Assembly: GCA_900549745.1 (NCBI GenBank)
Contig: URPJ01000011.1
Location: 1 to 64,000, forward strand
From: an uncultured Collinsella sp.
Lineage (GTDB): Bacteria; Actinomycetota; Coriobacteriia; Coriobacteriales; Coriobacteriaceae
DNA: 64,000 nucleotides
Direction: 5' to 3'
Part shown: piece after piece, positions 35,541 through 45,200 of the stretch
How the letters are laid out: each line of letters begins with the position of its first letter
Numbering within the stretch: position 1 is the stretch's first letter
Made by a program: the position numbers and the translations under genes
Notes under the pieces: model-generated
The model's input: only the letters and a program-made list of their open reading frames with translations
Database searches by the model: none
What the model was told of the DNA's origin: nothing

Positions 35541-37347
35541 AACCCTCATGGGCAGCATCCGCGACTATATAAAAGTCACCGTTGCCACGCCGTTGCTCGT
35601 GCTTGGCGAGGTGCTCTGCGAGATGCTGATTCCATTTATCACCGCCAACCTGATCGACGCCATCAAAGATGGCACCACCGTAGCCGAGATGCTTCCCACC
35701 GCGGGCTTTTTGGTGCTCATCGCGCTGACGTCGCTTGCTTTTGGCGCCGCTGCCGGCGTCACCTGCAGCCATGCGAGTTGCGGCTTCGCTAAGAACCTGC
35801 GTCACGACCTGTTCTACAAGATCCAGACGTTCAGCTTTGCCAACATCGATGAGTTCTCGAGCTCCTCGCTCGTCACGCGCCTGACCACCGATATCAACAA
35901 CGTGCAGCAGGCCTTTATGATGATCATCCGTATCGCCGTGCGCGCGCCGCTGGTATTGATCTTCGCCTTTACCATGGCATTTATCATGGGCGGCAGCGTC
36001 GCCATGGTCTACCTGGTCATCATTCCGCTGCTGGGCTTTGGGCTGTTCTTTATCATCTTTAAGGTGCGTCCCATCTTCTCGCGCGTGTTCCACAAGTACG
36101 ACGCCCTTAACGAGTCCGTCGAGGAAAACGTCACCGGCATGCGCGTGGTCAAGAGCTACGTGCGCGAAGACTTTGAGAAGGAGAAGTTCGCGACCGCCGC
36201 ACGCGACGTCCAGATGGACTTCACCCGCGCCGAGAAGCTGCTTGCCTTTAACAACCCCATGATGAACATCTGCGTCAACGGCGCGTTTGTCGTCATCATC
36301 TACCTGGGCTCCAAGCTCATCATCACGAGCCAGGGCACGCTGTTCGACGTGGGCCAGCTCTCCTCGATCTTTACCTATGGCTTCCAAATCCTCATGAGCC
36401 TGATGCAGCTATCGATGATCTTTGTCATGGTGACCATGGCCGACGAATCGGCGCACCGCATCACCGAGGTGCTGGCCGCCGAGCCCACGATCGCCGATCC
36501 CGCCGAGCCCGTGCTCGAGGTCGCCGATGGCTCCATCGACTTTGACCACGTGAGCTTTAAGTATTCCGCGCATGCGAAGCGCCAGGCGCTCGACGATATC
36601 GACCTGCACATTAAGAGCGGCGAGACCATCGGCATCATCGGCGGCACCGGCTCGGCCAAGTCCACGCTCGTAAACCTCATCGCCCGCCTGTACGACGCCA
36701 CCGAGGGTACCGTGCGCGTGGGCGGCGTGGATGTACGCGACTACGACTTGGACGCCCTGCGCCACCAGGTGGCCATGGTGCTGCAGAAAAACGTGCTGTT
36801 TAGCGGCACGATTGCCGAGAACCTGCGTTGGGGCGACCCGAACGCCACCGACGAAGAGGTCCGCGAGGCCGCGCATCTGGCCTGCGCCGACGAGTTTGTC
36901 GACGGCTTCCCCAAGGGCTATGACACCTGGATCGAACAGGGCGGCTCCAATGTTTCCGGCGGTCAGAAGCAGCGCCTGTGCATTGCGCGTGCCCTGCTGC
37001 GTCGCCCCAAGATCTTGATCCTGGACGACTCCACGAGCGCCGTCGACACCAAGACCGACGCCAAGATTCGCGCAGGGCTGGCAAGCTATCTGCCCAACAC
37101 GACCAAGCTCATCATCGCCCAGCGCATTAGCTCCGTGCAGGACGCAGACCGCATCATCGTCATGGAGGGCGGCCGCATCGCGCAGATCGGTAACCACGAC
37201 GAGCTGCTCAAGACGAGCGAGATCTACCGCGAGACCTTTACCTCGCAGAACAAGATGTCTGCCGAGGGCGAAGAGGCCGTCGAGGCCGACACCGAGGCAT
37301 CCGTAACGCAAGCTCAGACCCAGGAAGGAGGCGAGGCACATGAGTAA
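35533..37347 (+). CDS. ABC exporter half-transporter, degenerate-site subunit
   Basis: 604 residues: six membrane helices (1-310) and an ATPase domain. Walker A GGTGSAKST and signature NVSGGQKQR are normal, but the Walker B catalytic Glu is Asp (ILILDDSTSAVD) and the H-loop His is Gln (IIAQRISS). This is the pattern of the non-catalytic partner in heterodimeric exporters such as TM287/288 or LmrCD. Starts inside the marR end and overlaps the next gene by 8 bases. Confidence 0.92.
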   Translation: MIKTLMGSIRDYIKVTVATPLLVLGEVLCEMLIPFITANLIDAIKDGTTVAEMLPTAGFLVLIALTSLAFGAAAGVTCSHASCGFAKNLRHDLFYKIQTFSFANIDEFSSSSLVTRLTTDINNVQQAFMMIIRIAVRAPLVLIFAFTMAFIMGGSVAMVYLVIIPLLGFGLFFIIFKVRPIFSRVFHKYDALNESVEENVTGMRVVKSYVREDFEKEKFATAARDVQMDFTRAEKLLAFNNPMMNICVNGAFVVIIYLGSKLIITSQGTLFDVGQLSSIFTYGFQILMSLMQLSMIFVMVTMADESAHRITEVLAAEPTIADPAEPVLEVADGSIDFDHVSFKYSAHAKRQALDDIDLHIKSGETIGIIGGTGSAKSTLVNLIARLYDATEGTVRVGGVDVRDYDLDALRHQVAMVLQKNVLFSGTIAENLRWGDPNATDEEVREAAHLACADEFVDGFPKGYDTWIEQGGSNVSGGQKQRLCIARALLRRPKILILDDSTSAVDTKTDAKIRAGLASYLPNTTKLIIAQRISSVQDADRIIVMEGGRIAQIGNHDELLKTSEIYRETFTSQNKMSAEGEEAVEADTEASVTQAQTQEGGEAHE

Positions 37348-39259
37348 GGCAACGACCGCCGAGCGCACGCTCAACCGCAAGGGCGGCACCATGTCGCGCC
37401 TCATCAAGACGCTCTTTGGCTTTTACCCCGTGCTTTTGCCCCTCGTCGTCGCCGGCGTGGTGCTCTGCGCCATCATCAACTCCATCGGCGCGACCTTCCT
37501 TCAGAGCGCCCTGCAGATTATTAGCGAATCGTGGCAGTCGGGCGATTGGGGAGCCGCGCAGCCCAAGATCGCACAGCTCGTGACCACCCTCGCCTGCATC
37601 TACGGCATCGGCATCCTGTCCTCGCTCTTCTGGAACCGCGCCATGGCCATCGTCACGCAGGGCTCGCTGGAGAAGCTGCGCGAGAAGATGTTCAACCGCA
37701 TGCAGGACCTGCCGATCCGCTACTTCGACACGCACCAGCGCGGCGACATCATGAGCCACTACACCAATGACATCGACACGCTGCGCCAGATGATCAGCCA
37801 GTCGCTGCCCAACCTGCTCATGACGGTCATCGTCATCGTCACGGTGTTCTTTATCATGCTGTACTACAGCGTGTGGATGTGCTTGGTCATTATTGCCGGC
37901 GTCGCCTTTATGACCTTTATGACCAAGCTGCTCGGCTCCAACTCCGCGCGCTTCTTTATTGCGCAGCAGACCGAGCTCGGCGTTGTCGAGGGCCATATCG
38001 AGGAAGTCATGAACGGCCAGAAGGTCGTCAAGGCATTCTGCCACGAGTCTGCCGCCGAAGCCGATTTTGACGAGCGCAACGAAAAGCTCTTCGAGGTCTC
38101 GCAGAAGGCCAACATGTACGCCAACATCCTCATGCCCATCCTTATGAACCTGGGCAACCTGCTCTACGTGCTGGTCGCACTGGCCGGCGGCATTTTCCTA
38201 GCGCTGGGCGTGCCCAACCTGAGCATCTCGGGCATGGCGCTGTCCATCGCCGTCGTGGTGCCGTTCCTCAACATGACCAAGCAGTTCTGTGGACAGATCG
38301 GCCAGATCTCGCAGCAGATCAACGCCGTGGTCATGGGCCTCGCCGGCGCCGACCGTATCTTTGAGCTCATCGACGAGGAGCCCGAAGCCGACGAAGGCTA
38401 TGTGACGCTTGTCAACGCTCAGGTGAACCCCGATACCTGGCAGCTCGAGGAGGCCGACCACCACACTGGCATGTGGGCGTGGAAACATCCGCACCGCGCA
38501 ACCGGCGAGATCGAGTACGTGCCGCTGCGTGGCGACCTGGTCATGGACAACGTCGACTTTGGCTACACGCCCGACCACGAGGTGCTGCACGGCGTGTCCG
38601 TGTTTGCCAAGCCGGGCCAGAAGGTCGCGTTTGTCGGCGCCACCGGTGCCGGCAAGACGACCATCACCAACCTCATCAACCGCTTCTATGACATCGCCGA
38701 CGGCAAGATTCGCTACGACGGCATCAACGTCAACAAGATCCGCAAGGCAGACCTGCGCCGCTCGCTGGGCGTGGTGCTGCAGGACGTAAACCTGTTCACC
38801 GGCACCGTGATGGATAACATCCGCTACGGCAACCTGGACGCTACCGACGAGGAGTGCATCGCGGCAGCAAAGCTCGCCGGCGCGGACGACTTTATCACCC
38901 GCCTGCCCGACGGCTACGACACGATGCTCACCGGCAACGGCGCCCAGCTGTCGCAGGGCCAGCGCCAGCTGATCTCGATCGCACGCGCCGCCGTCGCCGA
39001 TCCGCCGGCGATGATTCTGGACGAGGCCACATCGAGCATCGACACCCGCACCGAGGCCATCGTGCAAGCCGGCATGGACAAGCTCATGGAAGGCCGCACG
39101 ACGTTTGTCATCGCGCACCGCCTGTCCACCGTGCGCAACTCCGACGCAATCATCTGTCTGGACCACGGCCGCATCATCGAGCGCGGCAACCACGACGAGC
39201 TGATCGCCAAGCGCGGATACTACTATCAGCTCTATACCGGAGCGTTTGAGCTGGAGTAG
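37340..39259 (+). CDS. ABC exporter half-transporter, catalytic-site subunit
   Basis: 639 residues, six membrane helices followed by an ATPase domain. Walker A GATGAGKTT, Walker B AMILDEATSSID with catalytic Glu and H-loop VIAHRLST are complete, whereas the signature is LSQGQ instead of LSGGQ. This altered signature would face the degenerate Walker site of the partner, so the two subunits form one active and one inactive ATP site. Probable multidrug or lipid exporter controlled by the MarR protein. Confidence 0.92.
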   Translation: MSKATTAERTLNRKGGTMSRLIKTLFGFYPVLLPLVVAGVVLCAIINSIGATFLQSALQIISESWQSGDWGAAQPKIAQLVTTLACIYGIGILSSLFWNRAMAIVTQGSLEKLREKMFNRMQDLPIRYFDTHQRGDIMSHYTNDIDTLRQMISQSLPNLLMTVIVIVTVFFIMLYYSVWMCLVIIAGVAFMTFMTKLLGSNSARFFIAQQTELGVVEGHIEEVMNGQKVVKAFCHESAAEADFDERNEKLFEVSQKANMYANILMPILMNLGNLLYVLVALAGGIFLALGVPNLSISGMALSIAVVVPFLNMTKQFCGQIGQISQQINAVVMGLAGADRIFELIDEEPEADEGYVTLVNAQVNPDTWQLEEADHHTGMWAWKHPHRATGEIEYVPLRGDLVMDNVDFGYTPDHEVLHGVSVFAKPGQKVAFVGATGAGKTTITNLINRFYDIADGKIRYDGINVNKIRKADLRRSLGVVLQDVNLFTGTVMDNIRYGNLDATDEECIAAAKLAGADDFITRLPDGYDTMLTGNGAQLSQGQRQLISIARAAVADPPAMILDEATSSIDTRTEAIVQAGMDKLMEGRTTFVIAHRLSTVRNSDAIICLDHGRIIERGNHDELIAKRGYYYQLYTGAFELE

Positions 39260-39273
39260 GACCGGTTACTGAC

Positions 39274-39379
39274 GGAGGGGGCCCCGGGGTGGCGGGGTAA
39301 TTCCTCCGTGCTCAAACATTCTCGCTGCGCTGCGAAACTGCGCGCGGAGGAAATACCCCGCCACCCCGGGGCCCCCTCC
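39274..39379. repeat. Large GC-rich inverted repeat (35-bp arms)
   Basis: Arms at 39274-39308 and 39345-39379 differ at one position and are very GC-rich (GGAGGGGGCCCCGGGG...). The 36-base loop includes CTCGCTGCGCTGCGA. A single-arm relative is seen at about 53-75. Confidence 0.85.
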
Positions 39380-39422
39380 TACGCGCGATCAGCCTGTCAT
39401 TTAGAACGGAATATAAATTAGT

Positions 39423-39457
39423 GAGGCCCTGCCCAGTTGGCCAGGGCCTCGTTTTGT
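39423..39457 (+). terminator. Terminator of the marR-ABC exporter operon
   Basis: 9-bp perfect stem GAGGCCCTG / CAGGGCCTC followed by GTTTTGT. Confidence 0.85.
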
Positions 39458-39482
39458 AAGGATGATTTGGGAGGTGGTGGAG

Positions 39483-39607
39483 GACCAGTCTTTTTGGGAC
39501 GGGGCTAAATTAGCTGGTTCTCCATCCCAATATCGATGAATCAACAAATCGCAACTGATCCCTAATCCAAAACCAGCTAATTTAGCCCCGTCCCAAAAAG
39601 ACTGGTC
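39483..39607. repeat. Perfect 37-bp inverted repeat
   Basis: Arms 39483-39519 and 39571-39607 are exact complements and contain GGGACGGGGCTAAATTAGCTGG; the 51-base loop has no coding sign. The core GGGACGGGGCTAAATTAGCT also appears in the repeats at 39678-39708 and 45755-45784. Confidence 0.9.
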
Positions 39608-39677
39608 AAGCTAACGGAACGCAGTAGCTAAAAATCTCCGTCCCAGAAAAATCATTGCGCAGGTAGGACGGCAAAGG

Positions 39678-39708
39678 TAGCTAGAAAAGCCCCATCCTAA
39701 ATGAGCTA
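39678..39708 (-). repeat. TAGCTAA-type hairpin at the sortase stop codon
   Basis: On the minus strand TAGCTCATTTAGGATGGGGC...TAGCTA; the first TAG is the sortase stop codon. Related fragments lie just upstream at 39626-39655. Likely terminator of the pilus operon. Confidence 0.7.
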
Positions 39709-40440
39709 CAAGATTTCGGCTAGGAGCGCTCGGCGCCCATTTGTTTTATCACTGCAGGTAGAAAGCGCGATGATGCGTGCATCGAAGCCAGCGCCGTCCG
39801 TGTCCGCATGCACCGCCGTCTGCGAGATATGCGCGAGCAGAGTCTGCATTGAGGCCTGGTCCAGGTTTCCCGGCCCAAAGATAATGTCATCACTCGCGGC
39901 AAACGAACACACAGCAACGATGCGCAGGCGGAACGCCCCATCTTTTGTGTAGAGCGTGCCCGTGCGGTGCAGGTCAAAGAAGCCCCTGTCTAAAAACCGG
40001 TCGACATCGCCAAACATCGCGCCGTTATCCATGTGGTGCGCATAGAGCAGATTGTAGGAATCGGTCATCGCGCGGCTGTTGCGCGTATCCAAAAACACCG
40101 CTCCCGAAACCGCGGACTCCCCCAACACGTTTTTGTTGAGATATTCCTGGTTATCTTTTCCCTGAACAAAGGGATAGTCGATGTTGGTGCCATCGATGGT
40201 GACCCATCCGACCACGTCGGGATTTTTGGCCATCAGTTCCTGCAGGCGTGCGCAATCGTTGACCCCGGTGGGTTTGTAGTGCAGCAGCTCATCGCTGATG
40301 AACCCGCCGTTCATAACGTTGTTTGTATCCCACAGCGAATAGCCCCCGTACAGCAGCATGAGCAGCACGAGAAAGCCGGCAAACCACGTAAGTACGCGGT
40401 CGCCGGCTCGTGCCAGCCGAGCTATGCGTTTAAGCTCCAT
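39706..40440 (-). CDS. Class B sortase (pilus-type)
   Basis: Transpeptidase of 244 residues: a membrane helix (17-37), then a sortase B domain with the catalytic His in YAHHM (134-138), Cys229 in LSTC and Arg236/237 in NGRRALLAEI. Located directly downstream of an FctA-type pilin, as is the class B sortase SrtC2 in streptococcal FCT islands. It probably joins pilin subunits through the VPTD/VPTG-type sorting signals of the neighbours; wall anchoring by another sortase elsewhere is possible. Confidence 0.92.
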   Translation of the reverse strand: MELKRIARLARAGDRVLTWFAGFLVLLMLLYGGYSLWDTNNVMNGGFISDELLHYKPTGVNDCARLQELMAKNPDVVGWVTIDGTNIDYPFVQGKDNQEYLNKNVLGESAVSGAVFLDTRNSRAMTDSYNLLYAHHMDNGAMFGDVDRFLDRGFFDLHRTGTLYTKDGAFRLRIVAVCSFAASDDIIFGPGNLDQASMQTLLAHISQTAVHADTDGAGFDARIIALSTCSDKTNGRRALLAEIL

Positions 40441-40460
40441 CGGCTGTAATCCTCGCTGTT

Positions 40461-41570
40461 TTAACGGCGGTTACGACGAGGACGGAAGAAGACCACGCCC
40501 ATCACGGCAGCAAACGCGACGATTGCCGCATAGGGAACGACCGTCCGAATAACATCGGTCGGAACGGTAACATCCTTGGTGTTGGTAAAGGTCACCGTGG
40601 TGTCAGAAGTACCGATACCCTGCGCGAGAAGAATATTGGACTTTGTTTCGTTGCCAGTCTCCCCAATCTTGTACGACGTTTCATAACCTTCCTTCGTCTT
40701 GTAGTCGTCCTCAGTTACGGCATATGTGTCCTTCGATGAAAGACCATAAAAGGTGACGGAGTCGCCGTCTCTAAGGTTCACCGAAACCGTAGATCCCGAT
40801 TTGACTACAGCTTCGGGCGTAGAAGTACCGTCTTTTTTCACAGTGACGTACTTATAGGTTTCCCCGGCAGCGCCGTTAAGGCTGACACTAAACCGGAAGT
40901 CCTTATTCTTGTCACCCTGGTTGCCCTTGACGACCTTTGTGATGGTCAGCTTATGGGTGGCATATTTGTTCACAAAGCCTGCGGCCTTCCTACCCGAGCT
41001 TGCTTTGTCGCTAAGAAGAGTACAACCATTAACAACATAGCCCGAGCCGCCATTTTCTGCGTTTTCTACGTAAACATCGAGGAAGAGCTCCTTGTACGTA
41101 ACGTTGAGGCCATCCAACGGTGGCGGCGTCTGCGTAATCTTATATCGATAGATGCCCGGAGCCGTAAACTTTGAGGTATCAAGGCTGACGTTCAACGGAG
41201 CGGTTATTGTCTTAGTAATGCCGTCGGCATTATCTTGGCTATGAAGACCTTGGGCAGAAAAATTAACGGAAGACGACGGAAGCGTGGCGCCACCGGGCAC
41301 TCCAGCAGAAACAGGCATGTTGTTACTCGTGCTCGCAAGCTCACTCGTCTCCGCCGGCGCAATCGAATAGCCGAACTCCGCATTCGGCTCCACGGCGTTC
41401 TTATTCATGGTAAGCGTCGAGGTGATTGTGACCTTGTTGTCATTTACCGGCAGATGCGGAGTAGCAGAGCCCTCCTCCGCCCACGCCGGCGCAGCAACTC
41501 CCACCAAAGCCAGCAGCATCGTGGCGGCCACAACTGCAAACGCCGCCAGTCGCCTCTTTCCAGTTTTCAT
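40461..41570 (-). CDS. FctA/Spy0128-type major pilin
   Basis: 369 residues. Signal peptide (1-31, AWA-EE), two beta domains (about 44-203 and 207-333) and a sorting signal VTVPTDV (335-341) with a membrane helix and basic tail. Domain 2 has the isopeptide triad at the spacing of Spy0128: Lys212 (TITK), Glu287 (AVTE), Asn330 (TFTN). In domain 1 Lys57 and Asn201 fit, but the Glu position is Gln147 (KITQ). Lys195, six residues before Asn201, is the best candidate for the polymerising lysine (Lys161 in Spy0128). Between signal-peptidase-like and sortase genes; SD GGAAGG. Confidence 0.9.
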   Translation of the reverse strand: MKTGKRRLAAFAVVAATMLLALVGVAAPAWAEEGSATPHLPVNDNKVTITSTLTMNKNAVEPNAEFGYSIAPAETSELASTSNNMPVSAGVPGGATLPSSSVNFSAQGLHSQDNADGITKTITAPLNVSLDTSKFTAPGIYRYKITQTPPPLDGLNVTYKELFLDVYVENAENGGSGYVVNGCTLLSDKASSGRKAAGFVNKYATHKLTITKVVKGNQGDKNKDFRFSVSLNGAAGETYKYVTVKKDGTSTPEAVVKSGSTVSVNLRDGDSVTFYGLSSKDTYAVTEDDYKTKEGYETSYKIGETGNETKSNILLAQGIGTSDTTVTFTNTKDVTVPTDVIRTVVPYAAIVAFAAVMGVVFFRPRRNRR

Positions 41571-41621
41571 GTTGTATCCTTCCTCTCGGGCACATGCCCT
41601 TAATAAAACCAGGCTTCGTGC

Positions 41622-42254
41622 CTACAGGTTCGACCTGCGCAGCACGCTGATCACGTTGCCTTTGATCTGCGAACGGGCAATCGGTCCATACAGGCGACTG
41701 TCGTGCCCGCCCTCGCGCAAATCTGCCAGCACAAAGAGCTCATCCGTTCCCAGATGCACGGGATAGTCCACAGCAGACTCATAGCGCGGCGTCGGCGTGG
41801 TGATATCGCTTTCCACCACAACAGCCCCGTTAACCATGAGCTCGCCCGACTCGGTAATTGTGACCTCATCACCGGGGCGGGCAACCACGCGACCCAGGCG
41901 CTCTTCGCCATCCGCGGTGTATACCACCACGTCACCCTCGTTAAAGCTCTGGCTGAGCCTCCAGTAGAGCATGACGTCACCCGAACAGATGCGGGGGGCC
42001 ATCTCGCCAGTCGTGACTGCGCCCACGCCCAAGACCACACCAAAGAGCAGCCAGAGCGTCACGACAAAAAATGCCAGGCGCGCCAGAAAGCCCACGATAT
42101 CGCGCCGGTCGTCCGCTTCTCCCAGATCTGGCGCCGCATGGGCGCCCAACCTCACGTTCGACGCGGCCGAATACCGCGAGCCCCGGGGTCTTCCCTGCGG
42201 GGCCGCTCGTGCGGCTGGCCCATCACCAGCATTGCTGGCGCCATGTCTTCTCAT
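41622..42254 (-). CDS. SipA-like non-catalytic signal peptidase of pilus locus
   Basis: 210 residues with the signal peptidase I fold: membrane helix about 58-80, box B TGEMAPRICSGD (82-93), box C LGRVVARPGD (120-129), VNG (141-143) and box E FVLADLREGGHDSRLYG. The nucleophile Ser is replaced by Glu84 and the general-base Lys by Gly121, so it should not cleave signal peptides. As I recall, streptococcal SipA, essential for FctA pilus polymerisation, has an Asp and a Gly at the same two places. ATG 42254 overlaps the adhesin stop (ATGA). Role inferred: chaperone-like pilus assembly factor. Confidence 0.88.
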   Translation of the reverse strand: MRRHGASNAGDGPAARAAPQGRPRGSRYSAASNVRLGAHAAPDLGEADDRRDIVGFLARLAFFVVTLWLLFGVVLGVGAVTTGEMAPRICSGDVMLYWRLSQSFNEGDVVVYTADGEERLGRVVARPGDEVTITESGELMVNGAVVVESDITTPTPRYESAVDYPVHLGTDELFVLADLREGGHDSRLYGPIARSQIKGNVISVLRRSNL

Positions 42255-45200
42255 AGGCGCCCGCCCCTCTTGGAGCCGCGGCGTAAACGCAGCGCAACCA
42301 TGCCCGTAGCCAACAGCACGCCGGCGGCCAAAATCGCCAGGGCATAGATGGGGTTGCGCGTAATACCCGTAGGCACCGCGACCTGTCGGGAATTGGTGGC
42401 CTTAGCTTCAACGGCAACGGTCACACGCGGACCGTTGAGCGTGCCGCTCGCACCCGTAAGCTCGGCGTGGTACCCCAACGACGAATAATCGTCTTCGCTC
42501 ACGGTATAGACCGCGTTGTAATCCAGCGCCTTAATCGAAACGGTCAGGCCGTCCTTAACGGCAAACGGCACGGTCGCCTTGCCCTGGCCATCGGCCGTAA
42601 AGGCCGTCTTGTTTTCCACGGTCTCGGCCCGATCATTCGGTCGCGCCACGAGCGCATGGCTGCCTTGGGCAGACGCATCCGAATACTCGATGGCGTAGGT
42701 CTGACCAGCCTTGAGGCCCGTAAAGGTCGCCGTCATCTTAAAGTAGGCACGCTTGTCGCCCATATTGCCCGTAACGCTCTTGGAAACCTTGAGTGTGTAG
42801 GTGCGCGGGGTGAATCGTGCGTATACGCATCCCGTATGGCGATCTTTTACGTTGTACGTATAGGTGGGTGAAGACGACAGCAGCTCCGGGGCGTCCGGAT
42901 TCGATAGGTCGTACCAACCCTCAAAGTGATAGCCCTCCTTGGGAGCGGCCACCGCCTCCACAAACGTGCCGTCATCCACAAAGTAGGCAACGCCCGATTT
43001 TTTGTACGCGTCCTCGTCCTTGCCCGAGCCATCCCCGGCATCGATGGAGCCCTTTGCCCCCTTAAGCTTGGAGCTGACCGTGCCGCCCGTCGTTACGTTG
43101 CTCCACGTGCCATCGGCATTTTTAAGCTGGGCAACAAAGGCCTGACGATACTTCCATTGCGCCACGAACGTCGCGCCCTGGCTCTCGGGAATGTTTTCGA
43201 CGGTTACCGCATCGCCCACAGCACCGGTATCCGGATTGACCTTCTTGCCCTTAATGGTAAGAGTGCCGGAATCCGTGGTGCCCTCGGGAGCTGTATGGGT
43301 CACCGTGTGTTTGGCATCGAAGCGAACGGCTTTTCCCGAGCCCGCGTACTCCCAGCCCATAAACTTCCAGTCGTCGTTTTGTCCAACGGCAGCATGGGAG
43401 GTATAGCTCGCTCCAGCGCCAGAAAGCTGTACGAAATCGCCCGTGGACTCATTGTACGGATCGTAGTGATACGCTTTGCCGCCGTTCACATCGTATTGAA
43501 CGCCTGCCTTGGAAAACACGAGGTGCACTTTGTAGTGCTTCGTGACCTTGTCGACCTCAAAGCGATAGGTACCATCTTCCAATCTGGTCCAATGTGCGTC
43601 GTCGTCTGCGGAATAGAACTCGCCGTTGACAAAAGCACCGATAAAGACTGCCCCGTCATCGCGTTTGGCATCGACCATAAAGTAGGAGTTCTTCTCCTGT
43701 TTACCTACGTAGTTTTTGGCATAGGTAAAGTCCGCCGTCTTGGTATTGGCGTTATAAAAATACGTTCCGCTTCCGTTGGGCGTCGTGTATGTCTCGATGC
43801 GATAGAACTCCCTAAACGAGATATTGTCGAGGAAGTTGCCGGTCGAATTGCTCCCGTTGGCCGTGTTGTAGGCCACAAAAGCAAAGACGCTCTGGTTTTG
43901 GCCATCCGGAATGGTGTAGGTATAGTCGTAGTCAACCTTTTTGCTCTGCTCGAGCGCGTTGGAACCGTAGGAAGCCCACGCGTCGTTTTCGGACGCCATG
44001 ATCCATACGCACCATTTTTCGGTATGCTCCGCATCGGCCGTCCATGAGAACGCGCTTCCGCTGGACGCATTGGCAAATCCGCCCACTTTGTCAAACTTGG
44101 TTGAATACAGGATGATCTTTTTGCTGCAGCCCGATTGGGAAAAATTGACCACATCCAAGCCGACATAGTTGTCGACGCTCATTTGAATCCATTGAACAAT
44201 TTGCTGGTACTGATCGAGTGCCTTTTGATTGTCCTTGTACGGCTCGTTTTCTTGTCGCGGACCGATGATAAGGGCCATGGCGTCTCGACCCGAGCGGCCG
44301 CGGTGGTCGAGCCCCCACTCGTACTGTTTTCCCGGCTCGGTCGTCACATATTGGTAGAGCGAACTCGCCTCGTGTGCGTTGAGCTCGGCTGCATAGTCAC
44401 CATCGGAGGGCGTAAACGTAACAGAATGCCCAACTGGGTCGATATAGTAGTCGTTCTTGGCAACGATCTCGATACGATGGTCCGTCTCGGTCGTACGCCA
44501 ATGGGGCGAGCACAACGTAAACTTGCTGGGCCTCTGGTTCCCTAGATGTATATCCTCTTCAAAGCTGCCGTTAGCAATGTTCGTATTCTCGTTCTTAAGA
44601 TTCGAGGTCGAGAACGCATAGTTTGTGAGCGTTGTCATGGTCTCGGACGAATTTTCCCAATACACCTTGGCAAAGTCGCTATAGATGTCGCGTGTGCCCT
44701 GCTTTTCCACGTGAACGTCGTTGACCAGATTACCAAACCACTCCCGGTATTGTTCGTTCTCCCCCGTAAGATTTGAATCGTAGCAAGTCAGCGCAAGCAT
44801 CGTTTTGTCGGACGCTGCGGTATAGTCAGCCTGATAGGCAAACTCATCGTCTTCCTCGGGAAGATTTCGATAATAATGCGTGCTGTTGGTGCCAAAGGAG
44901 AACCAACCCTGTCCGTTAGAGCTTACGAGCCACACAGAAAGCGCGATGCGACCGTCGCTCTGTTCAAACGAAAAGTGGGATCCATCAGCACTGTTACCAG
45001 CAAATCCGCCGTTTGCAGCAAAGGGATCGCTGTAAACGGTGTACTGCTCAACGGTATTTCCCTGGGGCATCTTGACCTGCGCCTTAAGCCAAGCCCGCAG
45101 CTGCATAAGCTGGTCTTGGCCTGCGCTGTTAATCGACAGATTCTCCTGTTGAGGACCCATCGTGAGCATCAGCACGTCGTGGTCGGTTGCGGCGCGATGG

